Assembly: GCA_030077755.1 (NCBI GenBank)
Contig: JAQJZZ010000015.1
Location: forward strand, 434,001-498,000
Origin: Filosporella fistucella
Lineage: Eukaryota; Ascomycota; Leotiomycetes; Helotiales
DNA: 64,000 bases
Reading direction: 5' to 3'
The number at the start of each line of letters is the position of its first letter. Position 1 is the stretch's first letter. Of this stretch, positions 37,427 through 49,151 are shown piece after piece. The position numbers were made by a program, and so were the translations under genes. The notes beneath the pieces are model-generated. The model made no database searches. It was not told the DNA's origin and worked only from the letters and a program-made list of their open reading frames with translations.

Positions 37427-40400
37427 TCAAGGCCCACGGTGTAGAGCTTGGCCTCCGAGTTGCTTGGTGTTGTCGCTTGGGAGTGGTAAAGAGTACCGAA
37501 GTGTTGGCGTTGGATCGCATTGTACTAGTTGACTCTGCCTTTGAATCTCTTGCATTCGGGCTTCCATCATTACAGCAATTTTGGCCTCGAGTCTAGCAGC
37601 GATTTTCGCCTCGATTTCTGCCTCCATTCCAGACTCGTACTTGGCGTGTATGGCCTGCATTCTTGACTCCCACTTCTGATTTTGCGCAGCTAACTTGTTT
37701 TCATATTCCTTCCTTAGTTGTTCGTTCACAATCGTAGGCATATCGTTGCTCATCATCCTCTCAACGTGGGCTCTTGCTTGGCCATGATCTAAGGTCTCGA
37801 GACGTTGGCCATACATCTCCATACCAGTGGGCTGAAAGGTACTACCACCGCTCGCTGGCTGATCATTGATCGAACCGGCATTGGGACGGGCATGACTAGC
37901 AGGATAATCTTGATTATCACCTGCAGCTGGACGAGGCTTTTTCTCCGAGGACTTTCTTCGTTTTACCGCACTTCCTGGTCGACCAGATTCAGCTGTGCGC
38001 TCTCTCTTCTTTGAAGAGCTTGGGCTTGGAGAATATCTCTGCCCAGCAGCACTCAGGGCTGCATTTTTTCTGCGCTGAAAGTCCGCCGAGAATTGAGTGT
38101 GTGAAGAGGTGGGCATACCTTCAGGTGGGCAATATTGCTCAGGCTGGAACAAATTTGGGTGGAAAACGTTCTGCGATGTAGTTGGATCGCTTGGTGACGC
38201 ACATTGTTGCACCTGTGCACTCATCTGTTGATGGTCCATACCCTCAGTCATGTTGGGACCAGGGAATGATCCAGACCTGTCTGAAATGTGTCCAGGCCCC
38301 GCAGGGTTTCTGTTCTGCGGTTGATGTGTATATGGTCTTGGGCGTACCGGGTTCATGCTACCACTCCTTTGCTGAAAAAGTATGGGCTGTGGTTCGCTCA
38401 TAGACCGACCAATTTGAAATGGCATACCGTTCTCTCCCACCCCATTACCAGAGAGAGGTTGAGCATGAGCGAATCCATTAGGTACTCCATGAGCCTGAAT
38501 CATATTGCCATTCGGTCTCTGTGGGGGTCTCGATTGAGTTACATTCTGGGCCTGTGCAGCTGGTACTGCCAACTTCTGTTGTTGGCTTTGTCCGCTGTGA
38601 TCAGAAAGTTGGGAATGCATTCCGTCAAGTCTGGCTGGAGCCGAACCCGAAACACCCGGTCTTCTTTGTTGGAGGTTTCCACTTGACAGAGAGCAACTCG
38701 GAAGAAGCTGTCCATTTTGTGGAATATTGGTAGGAGGAACGCTACCACCATTGAAAGGTGGAAAACTGTTAGCATGCGCAACTCGGGCTGTATTTCGATT
38801 TGAAATAGTCGGCTTTGGGTATAGTTGTGAGACTACCTCCTTCAATTGTGAAGACGCCATCTGATATGAGTACTGAATTGGAGCGCGACCAGCAGGTTGA
38901 TGAATGTTCGCTGGAGGGTTTTCCAATTTGCCTTGTCCTCTTAGTTGCTGGTCCTGCTGCAATTGAGAAGGATTCATGGGAGGATTGTACTGGCCAGACC
39001 CAACTGGTGGCATCTGTCGAATTTGCTGATCCGCTGACAAAACATGTCTTGGAAGTCTGTCATATGCTTGTGGTGCTGCATGATTTGGTGTCGGCATACC
39101 TTGCTGAGAAGCACCCTGAAGGCTACTCATATACTGTCCAGTCATCATGTTTTGATGTACATGCGCTGGTGTTAAGTTTCCATCGATCATAGGTTGTATG
39201 GCCTGCAGGACACCTTCACTGATCCTTCGAACCTTTTGCGCTGATCGACCACCCTTAGTTGAGTTTGCACGCTTTCTTGAACCCGAATCGCCTACTGGAT
39301 TGGATTTAGTAGGTGGTAATGGTTCAAAGCCAACTGCAGAGATATCTGGTCTTAGCTTCTTCATGGAGGGAGCTCTCTTTCGCTTTTGGGAAGGTGGTTG
39401 TGGTCCAGCAGTTGGAAGCATATTAGCTATTGGTTTCTCCATGTTCGGCTGAGGTGTGGCTCCTGAATGACGGGCGAATGGTAGAGGATGCGCATGTCCT
39501 GCAAATACCTGTGCAAAGTTTGTATCCACTTGAGGTTGAAATACATTTCCGATGGGAGCTTGCAATTGTGTATGTGATGAAACATCGGGTACGCTTTGCT
39601 GTATGTTATTACGCGCATGTGAGTGGGCACGATCCAGAGTCTGTGATTCATGGTCAATATTATTCGCACCTGAAGCTTCAACAGTATTTGCAGCTTTTCC
39701 GTGTTGTTGCACAGTTGCGGCAGCCAGAATATGAGGATTAATCTGTGGAACGGATCCAACAGTAGTTGCAGATACCTCACATTGCTGCACAGGTGCGGGC
39801 GGAAGAGGGTGATGATTGTGCTGTTGAACAGATGGAACAATGGAAGTGTTTTTGGAATATGCATCAACACTTCTCTCTGGCACATTCTGCCCAGCCATTG
39901 TGGAACTGGTTGCTTGGCAGCTGTTCTGAGCCATTTCCAAGATCTTTGGTTGAGAGTTTGGATTGAAATCGAGGCAATCTGCTCGGAGAAGCTTTGCGAG
40001 GCGTTCATCGATGTCGGGATAATCGTTTTCTATCGCCTCGTGAAACTCCATTTGCATTTCTTCAATGGTTTGTGATCGTGTTTCCATTGCTTTTGGGAAG
40101 TCGTGGCTCCAAAGCTGCATGGAAATTCTTCGCTCTCTCAACCACTTGACGATTTCACCATGAAGTGCATCCACAACATCATCCCATGTTGGCTCTTGGG
40201 ACTCTCCAGTAGTTTGATCCGTCATCTTCGCAACAACTTGAGCCGTGATCTCAAAATTATTTTGCCCATGTCCATCAATTTGAGTTGTGACTATAGCAGA
40301 CGCGACATAGATCCAGTGGACGGGCTCGCCTTTGATACGTCTTGGCACCTCGACAAGATCTCCATCAAGGTTTTTATCATAGCCTCTGAAATCATGAGGG

Positions 40401-41836
40401 TACATCTTCGTGCGAACTACACAATCGCATCTGTGGAGATAGCCACGCAAGTCTCTAGCTTCGGTATAGAAACCCTGAAAGTCACGTTAGTTCTGAAAGC
40501 ATGCCATCTGGTTGTCCAAAACTTACAGAATAAACCAATTTTCCGGTGTACATTACAGGCTGCTGGAGGACTGGGACAATTTCTTTCCACTTCAACTCGT
40601 AATGCTCATTTCCTTGTCTCTCAAGTTCCATGTGTATGATTTCCTCGTTCCTATAGCCGCGCACTTTGGTCGGACATTCTTCAAATATGTCCTCTTTGAA
40701 TGGCGATGGCTGACCGCGTGGCAGTTGGTCGATGAATGCATGCAGAGCTTTCATCGGGATATTGCTGGCAAGAGCATACGGCAAAAAAGACTGCGGGGTT
40801 GCTGGCATCAGGTTTTGTATATTTGAGGCATTCTTGGTTTGTCCATTTTGTGGATATATCATACGCGGCGATGAAGCTTTCTGAGCAGCGGTACTCGCCG
40901 GGTGTGCCTTTGGTGTGCCACCATAAGGGCTTTCATAGACTCTGTTTGCTCCTGCAGATATACCGTGCTGGATGAACTTCTCCGGGGTCGTTGGGGCAGC
41001 TGCCAGTACTTGTGATGGTGTTTGTTGAACGTTTTGTGTTTCGACTTTCTTAGAAGTCGAGTTTGTTCGATTGGTGCCAAGATGAGATTGAGCAGGAAGA
41101 GCGACAGCTACAGCCCCAATTGCAGGCGCAGGCAAAGGCGCAGGTGCAATAGGATGGGGTGAAGGGAATTTTGCGCGAATCTCGCTGATTTGCTGGTTCA
41201 AAGTTTGAGAGGCCGCAGCGACAATGATAGGAGAAGGCTTTAAAGAGCAACAATCAGCACAACAAAACAAACAAGGCGGATTTCGCAACTTACAGGTAAG
41301 ATTTGAGGTTGAATCTTTTGCTTCTCACTCTTGTGCTGGAATTCCTCCATGCTGATCATAGGTCGTGAAGGTGGCAATGTCACTTCAGCAGGGACCAAGA
41401 TACCATACATTCCTTCGTTTGGAAATGGCTTTCTTGGAGGAGGTGTCATCTGGAGCTGCAGTATGTTTGAGTTTGGAGAGTTCGGCAAGGTTCTTGGGGA
41501 AGGAGCTGCTCGCACGTGTGGACTCACATGGTTCGAATTCGATATGGCGATCGCTGCGGGGGTTGGCCAATTTGAATTACTGAAGCTGCGCTGGTTTTGT
41601 GGAATAAACGATCCGGGTGCTCCTGCTTGGATGATCGGCGTATTTGTGCGCATTTTCTCGTTGCTATTGCCTTGAGGAGCAGGAGCATTGATGGGTGTTT
41701 GTGAAGGTTGTGAGGAGGGGAGAAGCCCAGAAATGAGACTTGTAGGGTTGAAACTGCTGAAGTTGGATGCGCGAGATGCGCTTTGGATGGATGTGGTGTC
41801 AGACATAGCCATTGTATGGTGTAATGGTTGGGACAT
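37427..41836 (-). CDS. Large Gln/Pro/Asn-rich nuclear-looking protein of unknown function
   Basis: I do not recognise the family. Exons 41836..41294, 41237..40527 and 40474..37427 give 1433 aa; introns are 56 and 52 nt, both with GTAAGT donors. Residues 1-330 are low-complexity Ser/Pro/Asn. About 340-590 look globular and conserved-like: LPYALASNIPMKALHAFIDQ, FEECPTKVRGYRNEE, YTGKLVYSGFYTEARDLRGY, CDCVVRTKMYPHDFRG, VHWIYVASAIVTTQ, and a helical WDDVVDALHGEIVKWLRERR. Then come ~700 residues of Gln/Pro/Asn-rich disorder with two basic nuclear-signal-like clusters (SQKRKRAPSMKKLRPD; AVKRRKSSEKKPRP). A coiled coil (about 1340-1400, LRKEYENKLAAQNQKWESRM) precedes the C terminus. This layout fits a transcription co-regulator, but that is inference. 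Start chosen at MSQPLHHTMAMSD; the frame is open upstream to 42067. Confidence 0.8.
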
Positions 41837-42985
41837 AGTGTGAGGATGCAGCAAAACGATTTTGTCGTGGTCGGAAACTTTTGTGGATTGTGGAAGAAAG
41901 AATTTGGCACACGAGATTCGTATTTTGTATAGTGAGTGAATTTGATCGCGAATTTCGTGAAAGCAAATTTGATTGCGGATGTAGTGAATCGAAAGATAGT
42001 TTCGTGAGGTGGTCTTCGTTAGGCAAATCTTTTGTGTATGAAAGAGAGAAAGGAAGCTAGGGTGCAATTTTTCGAAATTTGTAGTCCGAGATTCGTAGTT
42101 GTAGTGAATTTTAAAAGCAAAAGTAAACTTATCAGACCAAATCTCAACATTAACACTCGATATTGTTACAAAGGCGGCAAGACTAGTGGGAATTTTGCTA
42201 GCTTTCTAGTATAGGACAAATGATAGGGCATATTAGAGTAAGAAGGTTGACTCGAACTCGAGATTAGCTTAGGAGTATTGAAGGTCGAATTCTTTCCAAA
42301 AGTCCTTATTCTATATATACTCTTGCATTTTCTCAATTGTTCCTTCTGATTTGCGACAATATAAAGCGGCCCTAGTTAGATTTTTCCTGTGAAGATCCAA
42401 CTCTAGGAGACTGCTGCTTCAGGATTTGTAGAATAAGGTTGCGCGTCTAGGCTATATACGGGAAGGATATTCAAATACTTTGCGATTCTACAACCTCAAC
42501 ACGACTATTCAAAGTATCTGAAATCTTCGAGTGGCTTCTCGGAGGTATCTGAATCAATCTTCTCTTGGTTCTAGGGTATTTTGCTTCGTTCCGTCCGTGT
42601 TGGCATCGACCAATCTAGCGTCCTATTTCATTCCCAGAGCATCAATTCGGATAATGAGCGAGCTTAAAATTTTACATTTATCGACCATCATGAAGTCAAT
42701 TATCGCCTGGAAGCATTGAAGGCGTCACAACATCGAAGTGATGATGATAATGATTACGTGGTTCCAAACTCATTGTCACTGGGCTGTTGCAGCATCAAGC
42801 GGCTTCCAAACACAGGTCGATCTTCAAGTGGACACAACAGGATTTCAACATTACCAGGAAATAATATGAGACAATGTCTTCAGTTCTGTGTCATCGAAGA
42901 CTTCCTTCGCTCGAAGCACAAATTCTTCTATCTCACTTTCCTAGTTTCCCATTCCCACACTTCTCAAAATGTACCCAAAGTATCA
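41837..42985. other. Intergenic region upstream of the Gln-rich gene
   Basis: About 1.15 kb. 41837-42067 is open in frame with the Gln-rich gene and probably 5' UTR. The rest is AT-rich with no recognised gene, RNA or repeat. Confidence 0.45.
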
Positions 42986-43401
42986 TTAATCAACCCACTC
43001 CACAACTTCTCCCTTCTGATCTCTAGCCAAGCGTCCAGCTAGACCTTCATACCTTGTGTTCTTGAAATCAAAGTGCAGCACGATCGGTATGGCAGCTTCT
43101 CATATATTAGCTCCACCCACCACTTTGAATCGAAGTTGAATTTCTCGACTCACATAAAGGCATCCCTGGGAAGTATAGCCGCGGAAGCTGCATGATAGGC
43201 CTAAATTTTGGCGTTAGCTTGGGGTCCCTTTGCGAGGGCAATAGCGACGTGGGAAGGAGGACGGATCTTACAATTATCTGTGCAGCAATACGGAAGGACG
43301 ATGGTTTGGCGCTCGGCGAGAGAGGATTTTGGGAGTGGCTCTGCAGTACGGAGGGTGATGAGAGCCAAGGTGATGGCGAGAAAGAAGATTGGTAATTGCA
43401 T
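42986..43401 (-). CDS. Small cysteine-rich secreted protein (effector-like)
   Basis: No named family recognised. Exon 1 (43401..43272) encodes a clear signal peptide (MQLPIFFLAITLALITL) and a possible Kex2-like site (LAER|QTIV), then LPYCCTDN. A 70-nt intron (43271..43201; GTAAGA donor, GCTAAC branch, TTTAG acceptor) leads into CLSCSFRGYTSQGCLY, giving five cysteines within 22 residues. From there two endings are possible. Reading on gives 76 aa ending at 43100. Removing a second GTGAGT...TTCAAG intron (43153..43061) gives 83 aa ending at 42986 with NTRYEGLAGRLARDQKG. Without the first intron the frame would give only a 66-residue protein with fewer cysteines. Size, signal and cysteine density fit a secreted effector or antimicrobial-type peptide; function unknown. 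Confidence 0.6.
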
Positions 43402-44476
43402 GATTGATTACGAGGTACGATTGAATTGTGCTCGAGAAGATGGACTATGTGTCAAGAAGTTGATTTCGGAATGAAGATGAGATTAAGAGATTAAGAGTTT
43501 GATAAAAGAACGATCAAAGCTTCAATGAATTCACATCGAGTTCAGTCTCATCAAAAACTAAATAATCAAGCTAAACAAATTCTCTGACTACAATAAGGAG
43601 AAGCGACCGAGCTTCAATTCTACCCAATTACCATATCTTGAAAGAGGATACTTGAATCTGCTTTCAATCTCTAGACATTTAGCCCACTAAAAAGCCACCT
43701 ACTCGCTGAATACAATGAATTCTACCCCAAATATTCAGATTCATAAAGGAGAATAATATCTTGTTGAAAATACCAAGTGGACTTAGACTCTAAACCAAGT
43801 TAGGTAGAACGGACAAAGTCCTAGACTAGCTTGTAGTTGATAGTAGTATAAATAGTCTTATTAGAATCGGGGGATTCTACAATAAGCGGAAATTCTTTAC
43901 TACTCGTATAATCAAGATCTACTATCATCATCGTCAATTATATATTTGTCGTCATTTCTTGACTTTCTATCTTCCTTCATTGCATATAGTCGCAGAAGCT
44001 AGGTAATGTTCTATGATTCTTCTATGCAAACAAGGATATTATTGTAATAAACTACCACTTAACAAGATAGACGGACTTTCAGGGACCGGACAATGGTCTG
44101 TCTCTTCGGAGCCGGGTTCTTGGTGGCCGGCAGACTAAACCAATTGTTTTGCCAACTAACGGAGTTAATCCGGAGATACGGCCGTTGGCGGAGTTTATAT
44201 AGTTTCAGATTCATGAGAATCTGTGAACTGAACTTTTGGGAATAAAGAGGATGAATTAAGATATGGGGGAACTGAGCCAGTTTAAGTTTCATGAGATAAA
44301 TGACAATTTCTATATTGTTCCCAAATATGCGAGGAATTGAATGAAAGCTAGTGCAGTTGAACAAGAGGTAGAATTGCGGACAAAGCATTTATAGGTTACA
44401 GAACTTGTAGAATAGTCATATTCTGAGCACTGAAAAGAGAGTCGAGAGAATAGATTAGATAAATGTGTACATGAAT
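43402..44476. other. AT-rich gene-free stretch with a possible element relic
   Basis: About 1.1 kb. Between 43757 and 44069 the ends form a 9-bp inverted repeat (TATCTTGTT ... AACAAGATA), enclosing about 300 bp that begins TGTTG, contains TATAAATA near 43850 and ends TTAACA. This could be a solo LTR or a small inverted-repeat element. No matching direct target duplication is visible. Nothing else recognised. Confidence 0.3.
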
Positions 44477-45985
44477 TTATTGACGATTCCTATATGCTTT
44501 CAAGACCCTCCCCTCTAGCCACTTCGCAAATCTTACGCTAGGTACATCAACCCATTTCTCTACCTGCGCTGCAGTAGTAAACACACAAATCGTGAACACA
44601 AAATACCAAAGTATACACACAAACCAATACATAAAGTTGTTCGCAAAAGGTTGCACCCCAAGGGCACGCATCATGGAATTTTGGAGATTAAGGCCATATA
44701 CCACCACCGAGAACACATGTATTAGGTAGAGCGAGAAGGATATTTTCCCGAGGTATTGGCAGAAGTTGGACTCAAAGAGACTTTTTAGTCGAGGGAGTTG
44801 AGAGATGGATAGGAGTAGCGATACGCCAGAGACTGACCACCAGATCCGAGCGTGATCCTGCATGTACCAGTCCATGGGGGTAATTGACAGAATTGTCTCA
44901 AATCCAGGCATAGGTTTCAAATGCGCCTCTCCAATCAAGAGAGTTGGGAATCCAGCCAAATAGAACCCGATCATGAAAACAGTTGCCCAGAATGCTTTCT
45001 TGAATCGAGACATCGTGGAAGAATTGGTCGTAATAAAAGCACTTTCCTCCTGGCCAAGATTGAAATCCGCGATTAACATCCCTGCTAAGAAACAAAACAT
45101 ATTCCAGCTTCCCATCACGAAACAAAATACAGACAAAATTGCCACTAAAGACATTCTTAAAGTATTGTTTGAAACGCGAACCATCACGAGAAGTGATATA
45201 TAACAGACGAATGATCCCCAGAATTCAAGCGGTATGGTCCAGACTACAGCATCGTATTTCGGATGCGCAATGAATCCTTCCATCGCTCCCGTGAAGTTGT
45301 ACACCGGGTTGACCAGATAATTAGTATGTTTGATCCAATCCCAAAGCTGCGCGAAGAATGTTGGTTCCGCAACAAATGTGAAGTTTAACGATGGCGAGTA
45401 CCCGATCCGGGTTGCCAGCATTTCGCAAAAAGTCAGAAGTAACGGTGGGATATACAATCTGAACCCACGTCGAAACATTGAGGAAGCCACTGCAGGGTAG
45501 ACTCGTTGTCCATTCCCCTCTCGAATCCATCTGAGCGACCTGCACGTGAGAACATAGCCGGAGATAACAAAAAATAGCGAAACTGCTGCTCCCCCAGAGA
45601 CGAAAATTGTCCGGATAATTGGTAATTGAAGGAAATGGTTCTGGTCAGGATCCGCATGCCATGCTGGTACAAGACCGGCCCAGAGCCCCATTGCGTGGAA
45701 CATGTAAACTGCCAGAGCAGCTACTCCTCGAACGCCATCTAGCCAAGATGTTGATTTCAAGTCGAGTGAGCCTCGAGCGGGGTATCGTAGGATCATTTGG
45801 AAGATGAAAGAATCCTCTAGTCTCCTGAAAAATGACGGAGATGATGGTCTTTCGGTCAGAGTAGGAGTTGGTGACAAGAGTGCTCTGTCTGAGGGTGTTG
45901 GAAGGTTTGCCTCAATGTCAAGGTGTTCTAACTCCTTCTCCTCCAAAGAAATATCGCTACTAGAACGAGTGTCGAGAATGAGCAT
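44477..45985 (-). CDS. Acyltransferase-3 family membrane protein
   Basis: Multi-pass membrane O-acyltransferase (OafA/YrhL-like fold) that moves acyl groups, often acetyl, onto sugars, polysaccharides or small metabolites. Single exon, 502 aa. A polar N-terminal segment of ~75 residues precedes SWLDGVRGVAALAVYMFHAM, the family start with the likely catalytic His97. Next come the VSLFFVISGYVLTCR and RRGFRLYIPPLLLTF motifs with the conserved Arg, TIPLEFWGSFVCY, and about ten hydrophobic segments, ending with the LGKISFSLYLIHVF box. All expected motifs are present, so it should be functional. Substrate cannot be read from sequence; in fungi such genes occur beside secondary-metabolite or cell-wall genes, and no synthase gene is nearby here. 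Confidence 0.92.
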   Translation of the reverse strand: MLILDTRSSSDISLEEKELEHLDIEANLPTPSDRALLSPTPTLTERPSSPSFFRRLEDSFIFQMILRYPARGSLDLKSTSWLDGVRGVAALAVYMFHAMGLWAGLVPAWHADPDQNHFLQLPIIRTIFVSGGAAVSLFFVISGYVLTCRSLRWIREGNGQRVYPAVASSMFRRGFRLYIPPLLLTFCEMLATRIGYSPSLNFTFVAEPTFFAQLWDWIKHTNYLVNPVYNFTGAMEGFIAHPKYDAVVWTIPLEFWGSFVCYISLLVMVRVSNNTLRMSLVAILSVFCFVMGSWNMFCFLAGMLIADFNLGQEESAFITTNSSTMSRFKKAFWATVFMIGFYLAGFPTLLIGEAHLKPMPGFETILSITPMDWYMQDHARIWWSVSGVSLLLSISQLPRLKSLFESNFCQYLGKISFSLYLIHVFSVVVYGLNLQNSMMRALGVQPFANNFMYWFVCILWYFVFTICVFTTAAQVEKWVDVPSVRFAKWLEGRVLKAYRNRQ

Positions 45986-48097
45986 GGCGGAAAACTTCCA
46001 AAAGAAGCAACTGCAGGGCTTCGAGTGGGATGTGACTGGGCCCTACTTGAGAACAAGCAATGGCAGTTCAGAGCAAGTGGATAATGTCCAAGTCCAAATG
46101 TTTGTGCGACGCCGAAGCAGCATCAAATGCATTTGTAGCTGGAGCTATGTTCAGAGAACTCGAGACCATAATGATACTATTGAAGTGTATATAGGAGGCT
46201 TGGGACGAGGGGGTGGCTTCGCTGTTGGAGAGTCCTTGTTTCGACATCACGTGCCGTTGTTTCATGTTTGCTTCAGGTGTTCGGACGGATGGTGTAAGTT
46301 CATGCGATTGGATATCTGGAGGAGTTTTCGAAGCATCAGACCAACTGTAGGGAGTTTTTCTTCTGGCATATGTCAGAAGCAGCAGGCTTGACTTTCTCCG
46401 TCTCTTGTCGAGCTGCCGAGGTGGGATTGAGTTCCTCGCTTCCGCAACAAGAGATATCACGTGTATATTTACAAACTTCCATTCTGAAGCAGTGCTACAT
46501 GCCTAAAGAGATTGCAAAATTTGTTATAGAAAAACTGACAGGGAGATGCACCTGTGGGATGCTATGTAGACTTGTAAAGATTTGCCTGCGCTCGAACGGT
46601 CGTCGCTACCCAGGTCATTTCACCATGATCACATGATACCCCTTTTCACTGGAAATGTTGCTTTTCAACTTAGAGCAATAGTGGAAGACGACCTTGTAGT
46701 AGCATTTCTTCTAAATGATATTCATTACTAGTTTTGAGCACCTCTTGGAAAGTTAGAATGTTTCAAAATCCAGCCGCCTCGCAAGGAAGTGCGTCATGGC
46801 TCAAAGACAATTGCGATGCGATATTTGTTTCACGTACCCAGCCCTGTCAACGTTGCCAATCGAGGAAGAAATCTCTCAAACAATTCTCTCAGTGTACGAC
46901 CTCGCCAATTCCCTGAAGGCAGCATTTCGACGCTTTCGATGTGATGTTGTGGTGGTGAGGTGCAATCTTCTTCACTAAGATTTCCAAGTTTGCAAAATGC
47001 AACAATATTAGATATTGACTACAATCATCAACTAAAGTACATAATTCTGTGTAAGCATTGAATTGCATTGAAATTCACGAAAAAAGGAGACCTAGCATGT
47101 CGAGACTTGGAACAGATTCGAAAAATACTACAATGACGTATAAACAAAAATGCAGAAAATAGTTAAGGAAAGAATATCTTCACAGTAGCCCATTCAGTTA
47201 ATCTAACCCATTTCAATTTTCACTCTACCTTTGATCAGGCCATATATATTTTCCAATCGGAGTATCTAGGTAGATGAGGCGAATCACGTGCTTTCACCCA
47301 AATTCTCACCTCCTTCACCTCGCCGAAATTGATTGGTATTAGAAGCGGGTTCTTTGAACTATTAGTTTTGAATAGAAGATCTGGTGCTATGTACTACTAC
47401 ATCACAAACCCTTGATCTTTTGCGTAAACATTCGGGAGTGCTCCAATATTTCTCAGATATCAACACTTACAGCCGCGATCGATCAGTTGTAGATTTGACT
47501 TACTCGCCATCTACCTTCCCCGACTCTTCCTCTATACGCATGAAAGAAACCATGGGTTGAACTCTCATCATAGCCTAAAATCGGTTCGTTTGAACTTGCG
47601 CAGGGGTAGGCAGTGCGATATACGCATGCCAAGCAATTGCTCAGATGAATACCGGGAACGGCATCTGCTAGTCTTCAGTTCGTTGCGCGTCGAGATTTTT
47701 AGTACATCTTGTGATCGGCTACAAACACGATGCATATTACCAAGCGATTCATTACTTGTTAGATCTGTGGGGATGTTTAAGTGTTTTGTGGTCTATCCGT
47801 CACGTTACTGGCGTATAGCGTATAGGTACAGACTGATGATACTCGGTAAGATCTGCGTATACACGAAATATACACACAACTAATCTCAGAGTACGCTGCA
47901 TGATGGCGCCGAGTATGTGACATGGCCTCTATTGAAAAATCAGCAGGGCCATGAAGAAGCATAAAGCAATGGCGAGTCCATCGATTACGATGATCAGATC
48001 CTCCAACGATTTCTCTTCTTGAAAGTCAGCAGTCTCTCCTCAAAATCTGTCTCTCACTCAAAAACCGAAAAAGACGCTTCCTATCCAGCATTCTATC
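45986..48097. other. Divergent intergenic region, acyltransferase / peroxygenase
   Basis: About 2.1 kb. CACGTG hexamers at 46248-46253, 46458-46463 and 47285-47290. Short open frames on both strands near 46068-46460 have no recognisable product. The promoter of the peroxygenase gene should lie at the right end. No RNA gene or mobile element seen. Confidence 0.45.
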
Positions 48098-49151
48098 ATG
48101 AAACTCGCGTTCATCACGCCATTGGTGCTGGCAGTAGCCTCAGCTGATTGTCAAGCCGCTGCCGCAAATATCACAGATACATGGGCTCCCGGTGGGCCAA
48201 ATGATTGTGAATATCCTGGTCTTTCCAACTGCAACATCCAGAACAATTCTGACACTGTATAGTGCGTGGTCCTTGCCCAATGTTGAATACTCTTGCAAAC
48301 CACGGTTTCCTACCACACGACGGTCGAACTATTACAAAAGAGAATGCAGTCTTTGCATTGAACACGGCTCTTGGATTCAACGCTACATTTGCGGAGTTGT
48401 TCTTTGGGCACGGCCTCAAATCGAATCCAGATACCAATGCTACATTCTTCACTTTGTTGGTTGGCTATATCCAAGACCAGAGCTAGGCTGACAAAAGATC
48501 GACTAGGGACATGCTCAACAGACACAATGTGCTGGAACATGATGCAAGCATGAGGTAACTAACCTGTCGTACTTTGATATTTAGAGCTATTTATTTTGTT
48601 TTTGAAAACTTTACTGACTCCACTTCTCCAGCCGCCAAGATGCATTCTTTGGAAACAACCACGTCTTCAACCAATCGATCTTCGACTCGACGAAGAAGTT
48701 CTGGACCGCAGATACCCTCACAGTGGGCATGCTTGCAAATGGAATGCTGGCTCGTCAGCTGGACATGAAGGCTTTCAACCCTGAATATGTCTTCACTAAG
48801 GCATCTCAATCAGTAACCTTTGGCGAGGTCGCCGCTCCCATCCTAGTGTTTGGAGACATTCCGTCTGCAACGGTCAATAAATCTCTAGTTGTGTCTTGGA
48901 TCGGTATGTACAGTCTCAATATTGCATTGATTTCTTGCATTCAGAGCTGATAGATGTCAGAAAATGAACGTCTGCCAACAGAGCTTGGATGGGTCAAGAA
49001 GACACAAGACATTACGCAGGAGCAGGTCAATGCTATGGCTGAGCTGGTGGCGAAGGGATCTATCACTACCACAGATTCTGCAACGGCTGCCAAAGCTCGT
49101 CGAGATATTGGATTTGGTCATGGTTACTTTGGACGTGCTGGAAAAGTTTAG
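48098..49151 (+). CDS. Secreted short unspecific peroxygenase / chloroperoxidase-type heme-thiolate enzyme
   Basis: Extracellular heme-thiolate enzyme that uses H2O2 to oxygenate or halogenate organic compounds (UPO/CPO family). Exons 48098-48206, 48263-48455, 48507-48554, 48632-48903 and 48961-49151 give 270 aa, typical of short UPOs. Signal peptide MKLAFITPLVLAVASA. The proximal heme ligand motif GPCPMLNTLANHGFLP has Cys41, and the Mg/acid-base motif is EHDASMSRQDA with Glu111-His-Asp113. The 48-nt third exon is small but needed: its 51-nt upstream intron removes a TAG and restores FTLDMLNRHNVLEHD. N-glycosylation sequons (NIT, NAT, NQS) fit secretion. The C-terminal half continues the family pattern (FGEVAAPILVFGD, ELGWVKKTQDIT). 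All key residues are present, so it should be active; natural substrate unknown. Confidence 0.93.

Noticed and set aside
45804..46391. 195-codon plus-strand frame overlapping the acyltransferase 5' end
   Set aside because: Its first part is antisense to the acyltransferase N terminus and the rest has no recognisable motif.
1879..47290. Recurring CACGTG hexamers in intergenic DNA
   Set aside because: The number noticed is not above random expectation for 64 kb; noted as positions only.
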